Positions 46,125-54,272 of a stretch of DNA of 64,000 nucleotides are shown in pieces. The stretch is taken from positions 4,987,501 through 5,051,500 of the forward strand of contig NC_019757.1 in the NCBI RefSeq assembly GCF_000317535.1, in the 5' to 3' direction. This DNA comes from Cylindrospermum stagnale PCC 7417 (GTDB lineage Bacteria > Cyanobacteriota > Cyanobacteriia > Cyanobacteriales > Nostocaceae). The notes beneath the pieces are model-generated. The model had not been told where the DNA came from. It was given only the letters and a program-made list of their open reading frames with translations, and did no database searches. The number at the start of each line of letters is the position of its first letter. The first letter of the stretch is position 1. Position numbers and translations under genes: made by a program.

Positions 46125-46144
46125 GGGAACGAGAAAGTGTTTAG

Positions 46145-46170
46145 CCCCCTCTCTGCTTGCGGAGAGGGGG
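46145..46170. terminator. GC-rich hairpin between convergent genes
   Basis: CCCCCTCTC (46145-46153) pairs perfectly with GAGAGGGGG (46162-46170), with an 8-nt loop. It sits 15 bp beyond the glcF stop and could stop transcription from both sides. It is also a widespread repeat type in these genomes. Confidence 0.6.
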
Positions 46171-46185
46171 TTGGGGGTGAGGTTC

Positions 46186-47541
46186 TTAAATTTCTAACTT
46201 CACACCCCGAATCGAATAATCTAACAACTCCATCGGATGCAACACAGAAATTGCTTTACCCTGCAACTGCAAATGTTTAGTAATTTGCAACGTACAACCC
46301 GGATTTGCAGAAGTAATTAAATCAGCGCCAGTATTCAATAAATTCTGCACCTTTTGCTGACCTAATTCTTCAGCTACTTCTGGTTGCAGCATATTATAAA
46401 CACCCGCACTACCACAACACAAAGCCGCATCTATTGGTTCTCTTAACTTCACTCCAGGAATTTGCCGCAACACCTGACGCGGTTGCACACTAATTTTTTG
46501 TCCATGCAATAAATGACAAGCATCTTGATAAACTAAGTTCAAAGGTTTATCAGTTAGCGGGGACAGTTTGGCAGTTAAACCAACAGTTGCTAAAAACTCT
46601 TGAGCATCTTTAACTTTAGCCGCAAATGCCTTGGCCTTTTCTCGATATTCTGGGTCATCTGCTAAAATGTGACCGTATTCTTTTAAAGTATGACCACAAC
46701 CGGCAGCATTGATAATTACGAAATCTACATCTGTATCAGCAAAACTATCAATCATCTGCCTTGCTAAAGCTTTCGCTTGTTCCGTTTGTCCTTGGTGTTC
46801 AGGAAGTGCAGCACAACAACCTTGAGATTTAGGAATCACTACCTCACAACCATTTGCTGTTAATACCCGTACCGTTGCTTCATTCACAGGAGAGAAAAAC
46901 AGCCTTTGCACACATCCCAAAATTACCCCAACTCGGTAGCGCTTCTCACCCTGCGCCCGAATCACATCAGGCAAATTATCTTGAAAAGATTTGAGCGTAA
47001 TTTCTGGCAAAATTGATTCCATTGCTGCCAAACGGGGAGATACTTTTTTAAGTAAACCCGTAGCGCGAAATAATTTAGGAAATCCCAACTTTTGATAAAC
47101 CAACAATGGAAACAAAAACAAGCGTAATAAGTCAGGGTTCGGAAACAAAGTAAATATTAATTGCCGCACTAACTTATCTGGCAAAGTGCGGGGATAATTC
47201 CGTTCTACTTGGTGACGAGTTGCGGAAATCAATTTGTCATACTGCACACCAGAAGGACAAGTTGAGACACAAGCAAGACACCCCAAACAAGAATCAAAAT
47301 GTTGCACTGTTGCCGTATTCAGAGCAATTTCGCCCTCATTAATTGCATCCATTAAATAGATGCGTCCTCTAGGAGAATCCATCTCCTTACCCAACACCCG
47401 ATAACTAGGACAAGTTGAGAGACAAAACCCACAATGCACACAACTATCAATCAACTTCGGGTCAGGTGGATTATTCCCATCAAACCCCTTCAAATTCTTC
47501 AAACTAGCAGTATTATTAACAGAATTTTCCGAAACTTGCAT
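46186..47541 (-). CDS. glcF: Glycolate dehydrogenase iron-sulfur subunit
   Basis: The subunit that carries electrons from glycolate oxidation during photorespiration. Two 4Fe-4S motifs are visible, CVHCGFCLSTCPSYR (about 34-48) and CLGCLACVSTCPSG (about 87-100). Two CCG-type domains follow (SQGCCAALPEHQG and ALCCGSAGVYN). The length of 451 aa is normal for GlcF. It is on the same strand as glcE, 102 bp downstream of it, so an operon is likely. The catalytic GlcD partner is not in this window. Confidence 0.88.
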   Translation of the reverse strand: MQVSENSVNNTASLKNLKGFDGNNPPDPKLIDSCVHCGFCLSTCPSYRVLGKEMDSPRGRIYLMDAINEGEIALNTATVQHFDSCLGCLACVSTCPSGVQYDKLISATRHQVERNYPRTLPDKLVRQLIFTLFPNPDLLRLFLFPLLVYQKLGFPKLFRATGLLKKVSPRLAAMESILPEITLKSFQDNLPDVIRAQGEKRYRVGVILGCVQRLFFSPVNEATVRVLTANGCEVVIPKSQGCCAALPEHQGQTEQAKALARQMIDSFADTDVDFVIINAAGCGHTLKEYGHILADDPEYREKAKAFAAKVKDAQEFLATVGLTAKLSPLTDKPLNLVYQDACHLLHGQKISVQPRQVLRQIPGVKLREPIDAALCCGSAGVYNMLQPEVAEELGQQKVQNLLNTGADLITSANPGCTLQITKHLQLQGKAISVLHPMELLDYSIRGVKLEI

Positions 47542-47643
47542 AAACTCTTTTTCTCCCCTCTTCTTTTGCGACGGCAGTCGCTACAACGGGGGGAACCCCC
47601 GCAAGGCGCTGCCTCTTCTTTGCGTCTTGGCGGTTATTTAAAA

Positions 47644-48930
47644 TCAAATCCCACCCACAAACCGACCAGGACTTAAAATATTCTTGCCATCAAACTGTTC
47701 TTTAATGCGACGCATTACCGACAAACCATTGCCAGTGTATCCCCAAACATCTAACTTTTGTTTAACCGTAATTTGTGCTTCAAGAATTGTCAGAAAGCCG
47801 CGATGAGATTGACATAACTCACGCACTGCCAATACCTGATTTTGTTCTTGAAACTGCAAAAACCCCAAACCACTACTGATATGAATTAAACCTATTTCTA
47901 CCTGAGTTAAAATATCCACGGCAGCAGTCGGTAATACTCCTATTTTGCAGGTAATGTCAGACTCTGTGCCAGAAGAATACATTCGTTGTTGCAATCTCTG
48001 CCATAGATTAGCTTCATCCCCTGCTGCATAAATTGCCCCATTTAAACCCAACTGTTGCCCCACTTGCAAAAGTCGGTTTGACTGTTCCTTAACACTCTCG
48101 CTAATGCTTTGGAAGCGAGCAATTAATCCCAATCCTGTACCCAAATCTAAATGAGAAACCAGTTTGTTTGATAGTAAATCAGCTTGGGTTGGTGTTAATG
48201 CCGAACCCCGCAGAGTCGCAGCAGCTTGGGATACAGCTTCTGCCGTGCCTGTCAACACCACTGTTGCTGATGTTTCTTGTAATGGATAAACTCTAAAAGT
48301 TACTTGACTGATAATGCCTAATGTGCCATAAGATCCTGTAAATAACTTCATCAAGTCGTATCCCGCAACATTTTTTACCACTCGCCCCCCGGCTTTGGCA
48401 ATTTGTCCATCAGCACGCACAAAGGTAATGCCTAGTAGTTGGTCGCGCACACTACCATAACGCTGCCGCAGAGAACCTGTATCAGCTGTGGCGACAATGC
48501 CACCAATGGTTGCTGAATTGGGTAAAGCTGGGTCGAGGGCAAGAAATTGGCGAGATTCTGCCAAAATCGCTTGAAGATGAGCAAATTTCATCCCAGCTTC
48601 TACTGTGACAGTCAAATCACCAACGGCGTGTTCTATTAGTTGATTCATGTGTTCTGTGCTGACGACTATATCAACACCCTTAGCTAAACCACCCCAGCCG
48701 AGTTTGCTGCCGCTACCGCAAGGGAGAACACGCCAGTTATTACGGTTTGCTTCGGCAATGACTGCGGCTAGTTGTTCTTGGCTACGGGGATAGACGATAC
48801 AACTGGGAGGGGAAAGTGAGGAAATAGTCTGCTGGATGCACTGTTGCTGACTGAGTTTGAGATTTTCCCAAGATAAAACAGCTTTTTCTTCGCTGACAAT
48901 AGATGCAAGACTAGAAGCGATGGAATTCAT
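47644..48930 (-). CDS. glcE: Glycolate dehydrogenase FAD-binding subunit
   Basis: A 428-residue FAD-linked oxidase of the GlcE type. The FAD-binding block includes VLPCGSGSKLGWGG, NSATIGGIVATADTGSLRQRYG and RVVKNVAGYDLMKLFTGSYGTLGII. It pairs with the iron-sulfur subunit encoded downstream to oxidise glycolate to glyoxylate. The 47542-47643 gap holds a dispersed GC-rich repeat (GGGGGGAACCCCCGC). The GlcE versus GlcD distinction rests on length and the shorter C-terminal half. Confidence 0.87.
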   Translation of the reverse strand: MNSIASSLASIVSEEKAVLSWENLKLSQQQCIQQTISSLSPPSCIVYPRSQEQLAAVIAEANRNNWRVLPCGSGSKLGWGGLAKGVDIVVSTEHMNQLIEHAVGDLTVTVEAGMKFAHLQAILAESRQFLALDPALPNSATIGGIVATADTGSLRQRYGSVRDQLLGITFVRADGQIAKAGGRVVKNVAGYDLMKLFTGSYGTLGIISQVTFRVYPLQETSATVVLTGTAEAVSQAAATLRGSALTPTQADLLSNKLVSHLDLGTGLGLIARFQSISESVKEQSNRLLQVGQQLGLNGAIYAAGDEANLWQRLQQRMYSSGTESDITCKIGVLPTAAVDILTQVEIGLIHISSGLGFLQFQEQNQVLAVRELCQSHRGFLTILEAQITVKQKLDVWGYTGNGLSVMRRIKEQFDGKNILSPGRFVGGI

Positions 48931-49280
48931 CAGTTTATTTTTGACTTCTTATATCTAATTTACTGGTTAATCTGACCAAAGAAATATAGTATTACACAAT
49001 ACTGAGTGCTTTGGATACTAATTATGTTGAATGAATGTGTATTGTTAAAATCAAAAGCTTTATCTTCATTGATGATGAAATCTTGAACGATTCCCCAACT
49101 GAGGAAATAATCAAGTACATATATGAAAGACACACTCAATACAGTTTTGAATCTACCCTTGTAATGATTTTCTTGATAAGCTAATGAGAAATCTTAGCCT
49201 GGAAACTCAAAGTGGCTTTTCGTGAGACATTGCCTGAGATTTTGGGCAAAATAGAGGTAGTGGTATTCTGAGGCGACAAA
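48931..49280. other. Intergenic region between glcE and the small RHH-like gene
   Basis: About 350 bp, AT-rich. A few very short ORFs are present without ribosome-binding sites. Divergent promoters are expected here. I see no repeat or RNA gene. Confidence 0.35.
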
Positions 49281-49508
49281 ATGACGGCACAAAGAAAAAA
49301 ACAACGGACGCAACTAAATTTGGATTTGTCACCAGAACTTTACGAGACGTTAAACAATCTGGCGCAACAGATTAACGGAGACAATGCTGATGTATTGCTA
49401 AAAGCGATCGCACTCATGGAGTTAGCAGTCGAAGCCAAGCAGAATGGTAAGCATATCTGGATTGCAGACGAGAACCAAAAACTTGAGGCGGAAGTTGTTG
49501 GCATTTAG
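49281..49508 (+). CDS. Small ribbon-helix-helix-like protein, 75 aa
   Basis: The sequence RKKQRTQLNLDLSPELYETLNNLAQQINGDNADVLLKAIALMELAVEAKQNGKHI has the strand-helix-helix pattern of MetJ/CopG-type DNA-binding proteins, with a basic N-terminus. It is separated by 4 bp from a small membrane protein gene, so the two form a pair. Such proteins are often autoregulators or antitoxins; no toxin is recognised beside it. Function unproven. Confidence 0.65.
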   Translation: MTAQRKKQRTQLNLDLSPELYETLNNLAQQINGDNADVLLKAIALMELAVEAKQNGKHIWIADENQKLEAEVVGI

Positions 49509-49512
49509 CAGC

Positions 49513-49770
49513 ATGGCAAATGTAAAAGATTTATCCCAAATCATCGCCAACAAAGGCGACAAGCCGCTAGTTCTGTTACCAGTAAAATTACACACACAAG
49601 CAGACGCAGAACTTGAGTGCAAGCTGCGGGAACTCAAGGCTAAACAGGAACTGAGAAAAGATTGGATTTTATTTATTGTCAGGGATGTAGTAGTCTTTTC
49701 TGTCGCTATCCTTTTCATGTTTGCGGTAGGTGGCTACTCTCTATTCATCCAGATTAAAGCGCTATATTGA
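49513..49770 (+). CDS. Small membrane protein, 85 aa
   Basis: Starting at the ATG at 49513 (MANVKDLSQIIANKGDKPLV), the protein has a charged first 55 residues and one transmembrane segment (about 57-80, DWILFIVRDVVVFSVAILFMFAVGG boundary). It follows the RHH-like gene by 4 bp, which decides this start over an upstream ATG at 49444 that would overlap it. Not recognised as a family. The next gene starts 25 bp later. Confidence 0.6.
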   Translation: MANVKDLSQIIANKGDKPLVLLPVKLHTQADAELECKLRELKAKQELRKDWILFIVRDVVVFSVAILFMFAVGGYSLFIQIKALY

Positions 49771-49795
49771 TCATGTAGGAATCAATCACTTAGCT

Positions 49796-50389
49796 ATGAC
49801 TTTACAAACTTTAGATAAGATTATCACAACCCCAGAACAACGATTCCTCCTACCCGGTTATTACACTTGGGAAGAATTTGAGAAAATAGAAGCCTTAATG
49901 GCAGAATCACCAGGTTTACGGATAACTTATCTTGATGGGTGTGTAGAATTTATGACTCTTGGTGAACAACATGAAATTATTAAAACTATTTTGGCTATCT
50001 TGCTAGAAACTTTCTTTTTTGAAAAAGGTATAAACTTTATACCCGTAGGTAGTGCCACCCGTCGCGCCAAAGAAAAGGGTGCTTCTTTTGAACCTGATGA
50101 ATCCTATTATATCGGCGAAAAGAAAGAAAATCCTGATTTAGCAATTGAAGTAAATATTACCAGTGGTAGCATTGATAAACTAGAGAAATACAAGCGCTTT
50201 AAAATTACCGAAGTCTGGTTTTGGGAAAATAATCAGTTATCTCTATATCGCCTCAAAAATGATAACTATGAGCAAATTACCCAAAGTGACTTGCTCCCAG
50301 CATTAGATGTATCTTTATTAGCTAGTTGTGTTTTAATGCCTTCCATAATTGAGGCTAGAACAGTATTTATTCAAGGAATTCGCCAGTAG
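49796..50389 (+). CDS. Uma2-family (DUF820) putative endonuclease
   Basis: A 197-residue protein from MTLQTLDKIITTPEQRFLLP. The Uma2 pattern is clear: ITYLDGCVEFMTLGEQHEII, then EPDESYYIG, NPDLAIEVNITSGSIDKLEKY and VWFWENNQLSLYRL. The PD-(D/E)xK-like residues are D in PDLAIEV and E...K further on. These proteins are very numerous in cyanobacteria and their role is unknown. The start at 49796 is preferred over 49730, which would overlap the membrane protein gene. Confidence 0.83.
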   Translation: MTLQTLDKIITTPEQRFLLPGYYTWEEFEKIEALMAESPGLRITYLDGCVEFMTLGEQHEIIKTILAILLETFFFEKGINFIPVGSATRRAKEKGASFEPDESYYIGEKKENPDLAIEVNITSGSIDKLEKYKRFKITEVWFWENNQLSLYRLKNDNYEQITQSDLLPALDVSLLASCVLMPSIIEARTVFIQGIRQ

Positions 50390-50732
50390 TTAACCCAGAT
50401 GATTGAAAGTTATTCTCAACCTAAGTGTTGCTACTAGATATTCTGCTGGCTACAATAGTTATCTAGCCCTGTCTCGACAGAGAACCTTTATTTGGTAATA
50501 ATTTTAGAGGACAGGAGGTGCGGGTGATTTACGTCCACAGGCTACTTGATTGGCTGTCATCTCTCTCTAGAGTTAAGCTATGACCAGTTATCCAGGGTTA
50601 AAAGTAGCAGATTCTCCAAAAAATCAGTGCCTATCTGGAAAAAGCTGGGACAAAATGCCAGATTGAGTACAATTTCATAAAATTGATTGTTATATTGTAT
50701 TAAATTACTGTTCTGGCAAGGATTGGGAAGCT
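50390..50732. other. Intergenic region, possible lost 5' end of the next gene
   Basis: About 340 bp. From 50667 the frame of the next gene is open and reads sensibly (CSGKDWEA) without an ATG, which suggests its true 5' end has decayed or uses a rare start. No repeat or RNA is recognised. Confidence 0.35.
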
Positions 50733-51452
50733 GTGCGGGATGATTTACAAGGCTTGGAGATTAGTCAAAAGGAACTGCAACAATTGACTAATTTGCCTGT
50801 GAATAATGAATTGATTATAATTACTAATCCTCTCAAAAACTTTGGTAAAAGATTGCTGACAAAAATCAAAGGTACTGAAGGGGCTACTGTAGTTTTTATT
50901 GGATTTTCTACATTTGTTTTTACCTATCTGCTGTTTGAGGTAACTATCAAATTATTTGCTACTTGGATCACAATTCCGTCCTGGCTACTGTTAATTACAT
51001 TTGGTTTTTGGGTTGGTGGTATTACACAAATAATATTATTTTTGATTTGGAAGAATAAAAGTAAATTTTTTAAATCTAATATCACAAATTCTCTGCGAAT
51101 TCTCCTAAATGATGTTGAGAGATATAATGCTGTGATTAAAGCAATAGATATTAATGATCAAATAGAAGAAGCTGGCAACCCAGATGTGAGTATACAGGAA
51201 AGAGATAGAGTTATCGCTGCACTAAAACTCACTAGAGCCGATTTAATTCGCGCTTTAAGGACAGAAAAGATTTTGCGAGAAAATAAGACTTTTATTTTGA
51301 GTAATACAGAGCTATTTGTCAATAATTTAGCAGCTTTAACAACAATGCAAGTTAATGAGCAGGCGACTGAGCATGGAAGATTATTAAATGAGGCTTTGCA
51401 AATTGCAATAGATGTGCAATATGAAATGAGAAGGTTGCAAAGTCAGGGTTAA
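50733..51452 (+). CDS. Hypothetical membrane protein with two helices
   Basis: A 239-residue protein from a GTG at 50733. Two hydrophobic segments occur at about 50-72 and 77-100 (ATVVFIGFSTFVFTYLLFEV; WLLLITFGFWVGGITQIILF). A charged, helical cytoplasmic part follows, including LTRADLIRALRTEKILRENK. I do not recognise the family. The frame extends upstream to 50667 without an ATG, so this may be an N-terminally truncated gene or one with an unusual start. Confidence 0.55.
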   Translation: MRDDLQGLEISQKELQQLTNLPVNNELIIITNPLKNFGKRLLTKIKGTEGATVVFIGFSTFVFTYLLFEVTIKLFATWITIPSWLLLITFGFWVGGITQIILFLIWKNKSKFFKSNITNSLRILLNDVERYNAVIKAIDINDQIEEAGNPDVSIQERDRVIAALKLTRADLIRALRTEKILRENKTFILSNTELFVNNLAALTTMQVNEQATEHGRLLNEALQIAIDVQYEMRRLQSQG

Positions 51453-51608
51453 AATCAAAACTCCGGGTGGATGTGGGTTCAGGAAGCAGGAGAGAGGGAT
51501 GACTGTTGACAAGCTGACCATCCTCAAAGGCTTTTTCGGTGATTTACCCCAGGGTTGCGATCCCCAGTCTAACATTAAAGTAGATGAATAAAGCGATCGC
51601 ACATCGGT

Positions 51609-52376
51609 ATGGACTGGAAAGAAATCAGAGGCAACTGGGTAGTCATTCCCCGAAATCCCATCGGTATAATCCATTTCTTAGGAGGTGCATTTGTCGCCAC
51701 CGCACCCCACCTGACTTACCGCTGGTTACTAGAGCACTTGGCTAGCAAAGGGTATGTAATCATTGCTACCCCTTTTGTCAACACCTTAGATCATCAAGCG
51801 ATCGCCAAATCTGTACTGCTAAACTTTGAGCGCACCAGAGAACGCCTACAGGATACTGGGGAATTACGCAAGCTTTACCTCCCGATTTACGGTGTCGGTC
51901 ATAGTATGGGTTGCAAACTCCACTTGCTTATTGGTAGCTTCTTTGAAGTCGAACGTGCAGGTAATATTTTAATATCCTTCAATAACTACGCTGCCAAGGA
52001 AGCTATCCCTTTAGTAGAACAGTTAAATTCAACTTTGGCAATCGAGTTTACCCCCACGCCTTTAGAAACTAACCAGCTTGTGCAAGAAAAATATCAGATC
52101 CGGCGCAATTTATTAATAAAATTTAGCAATGATACCATCGACCAATCAGCAGTGTTAACCAAAATATTACAAGCACGCTTTCCTGAGATGGTGAGTGTGC
52201 AAACATTGCCTGGAAATCACACCACACCCTTAGGTCAAGACATTAAATGGCAACCAGGAGCATCTTTCACTGCCTTTGACGCTTTCGGGCAATGGTTCAA
52301 GCAAGAAGTCTACCGCGACTTGAACGGGCTAAAACGCGCTATGCTCTTGTGGCTGAATCCTCTCTCACCACCATAA
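51609..52376 (+). CDS. DUF1350 family protein (alpha/beta-hydrolase-like)
   Basis: A 255-residue protein starting MDWKEIRGNWVVIPRNPIGI. The cyanobacterial and plastid DUF1350 family is recognisable by IHFLGGAFVATAPHLTYRWLLEHLASKGYVIIATPF and YGVGHSMGCKLHLLIG, where GHSMG is a nucleophile-elbow-like motif. An esterase or lipase function is plausible but unproven. Confidence 0.82.
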   Translation: MDWKEIRGNWVVIPRNPIGIIHFLGGAFVATAPHLTYRWLLEHLASKGYVIIATPFVNTLDHQAIAKSVLLNFERTRERLQDTGELRKLYLPIYGVGHSMGCKLHLLIGSFFEVERAGNILISFNNYAAKEAIPLVEQLNSTLAIEFTPTPLETNQLVQEKYQIRRNLLIKFSNDTIDQSAVLTKILQARFPEMVSVQTLPGNHTTPLGQDIKWQPGASFTAFDAFGQWFKQEVYRDLNGLKRAMLLWLNPLSPP

Positions 52377-52530
52377 TCTTTGATGCCTCTCCTTTGGTCT
52401 TGAAGTCGCTGCCTTAATTGAGAATGGGTTAGTGGTATTGCTATACACATACTACCCACTCATTAGTCTTTACTGTTTTTTAAATTTTTATTTTTCCACT
52501 AAATATTAATTAACCTTTACCCCATTTTTT

Positions 52531-53667
52531 ATGTTTCAAATCTTAGTAATTGATGATGACCGTTCCATACTAATACTTCTGAAAAGAATGTTGGAGAAAC
52601 AAGGCTATGATGTAGTTGCCGCCAGTAACGGCGAAGAAGGAATTGCACAGGCGCTCTTCAGCCAGCCGGCACTAATTATCTGTGATTGGATTATGCCAGG
52701 GTTGAATGGTCTGGAAGTCTGCCATCGCATTAAGAACGACCCCAATTTATCCACCACATTCTTTATTTTATTAACATCTTTGGATTCGGTCGCTGATCGT
52801 GTCAAGGGATTAGATGCTGGAGCCGATGATTTTATCTCCAAACCCATCGAGCAAAATGAATTGCAAGCGCGGGTAAGAGCAGGATTACGCCTGCATCAGT
52901 TAAGTCGAGATTTACAAACCCAAAAGCTGTTGTTAGAAACAGAACTGGCAGAAGCAGCAGAATATGTGCGATCGCTTCTACCTCTGCCGATCACCGCACC
53001 CGTAGGCATTGATTCTCGATTTATTCCCTCACGACAACTTGGCGGTGATTGTTTTGATTACTACTGGCTAGATTCTGATTACCTGGCAATTTACTTGCTG
53101 GATACTGCCGGACATGGACTCAGAGCTACTCTTCCCTCTGTTTCAGTACTGAATCTACTTCGTTCTCGTGCGCTCAAAGGTCTGAATTACTATCAACCAA
53201 GTGATGTACTGGCAGCATTGAATGACACGTTCCAGATGAATTATCAAAATGACAAATACTTTACTATCTGGTACGGAGTTTATAACCGAGTCAATCGCCA
53301 ATTAATTTATGCCAGTGCTGGTCACCCACCAGCAGTATTAGTATCTAGTAAATCTCCTAGCAGTACCGAAGTCCAACGCTTAAAAACTCCTGGTATGCCA
53401 GTTGGGATGTTTCCAGAAGCAAAATATGTTGATGGGTTTTGTCATATTGAAAAATTCAGTACTCTTTATATTTTTAGCGACGGTGCTTACGAAATTACTT
53501 TGGCAGATAGCACACTTTGGAGTCTGGATGCTTTTATTCAGCTACTAGTTAGCTTACAGCATCCCCTTGATTATCAACTCGATCATATACTGAGTAACCT
53601 AATCACTTTAAACTCCAAAGAGGCTTTTGATGATGATTTATCTATCCTTCAGATTAAATTTGATTAA
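52531..53667 (+). CDS. Response regulator with PP2C (RsbU-like) phosphatase
   Basis: A receiver domain (about 1-120) with phospho-acceptor D52 in ICDWIMPG and K in FISKP, then a short helix, then a SpoIIE/RsbU-type PP2C domain (about 160-378) with GGDCFDYYWLD, DTAGHGLRATL and DGAYE. It would dephosphorylate a STAS-domain anti-sigma antagonist in a partner-switching module. Just such a STAS protein is encoded convergently with its stop codon directly adjacent (53667/53668). No HPK partner is fused to it. The multi-PAS kinase at 54273-57389 is the nearest candidate. Confidence 0.88.
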   Translation: MFQILVIDDDRSILILLKRMLEKQGYDVVAASNGEEGIAQALFSQPALIICDWIMPGLNGLEVCHRIKNDPNLSTTFFILLTSLDSVADRVKGLDAGADDFISKPIEQNELQARVRAGLRLHQLSRDLQTQKLLLETELAEAAEYVRSLLPLPITAPVGIDSRFIPSRQLGGDCFDYYWLDSDYLAIYLLDTAGHGLRATLPSVSVLNLLRSRALKGLNYYQPSDVLAALNDTFQMNYQNDKYFTIWYGVYNRVNRQLIYASAGHPPAVLVSSKSPSSTEVQRLKTPGMPVGMFPEAKYVDGFCHIEKFSTLYIFSDGAYEITLADSTLWSLDAFIQLLVSLQHPLDYQLDHILSNLITLNSKEAFDDDLSILQIKFD

Positions 53668-53994
53668 TTAATTTGCGGAGAGTAAAATCTTATTAAATGC
53701 ATCTTGACTAGGAAATATTTCAAAGACTTTATCCATACTAGTCAATTCAAATAATATCCTAACTTGCTCATTAATTGAGCACAGGACTAGCTTGATATCT
53801 GCTGTGCGTAAAGTTTTAAAAGCTAACACCAGAGCACCTAAACCAGAACTATCCATAAATGTCACATCTTGACAATCAACTAACACAATTTTTACGCCAA
53901 TTTCAATAATTTCTGTAATTTTTTGCCGAAATTCTTGTGAAGTGGTGGCGTTTAAATTTCCGCTGAGTTTAATAACTTTCACCTGCTGTCTCAT
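53668..53994 (-). CDS. STAS-domain anti-sigma factor antagonist
   Basis: A 108-residue STAS protein. The phosphorylatable serine lies in DVTFMDSSGLGALVLAF (S49 or S50). It would bind an anti-sigma factor or kinase when unphosphorylated. It faces the PP2C phosphatase gene, with the two stop codons abutting, so the pair is likely functionally linked. No anti-sigma kinase of the RsbW type is in the window. Confidence 0.88.
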   Translation of the reverse strand: MRQQVKVIKLSGNLNATTSQEFRQKITEIIEIGVKIVLVDCQDVTFMDSSGLGALVLAFKTLRTADIKLVLCSINEQVRILFELTSMDKVFEIFPSQDAFNKILLSAN

Positions 53995-54272
53995 AATAAG
54001 TCACTCTAATTAGCGTCAAGAATGTGCTGATTTCGCTAGTATATACCAATCACAAGACATTTCAAAAAGCTCACCAGATAAAAGTCAGGGATTATTCATG
54101 TACAAACCTTTGTAGATGAATCCTCAATTTTAGCTGCTCAAGGATTTAAGCCTATTTTTATTTATAATTACTAATTGTTAACTTATAATTATCAAAATTA
54201 ACAGACTTATAAAAGTTAGCAGTAAACATTAAAAATAGAAGAGTTGTGAAGACAACTATTCTTGGTAATTCA

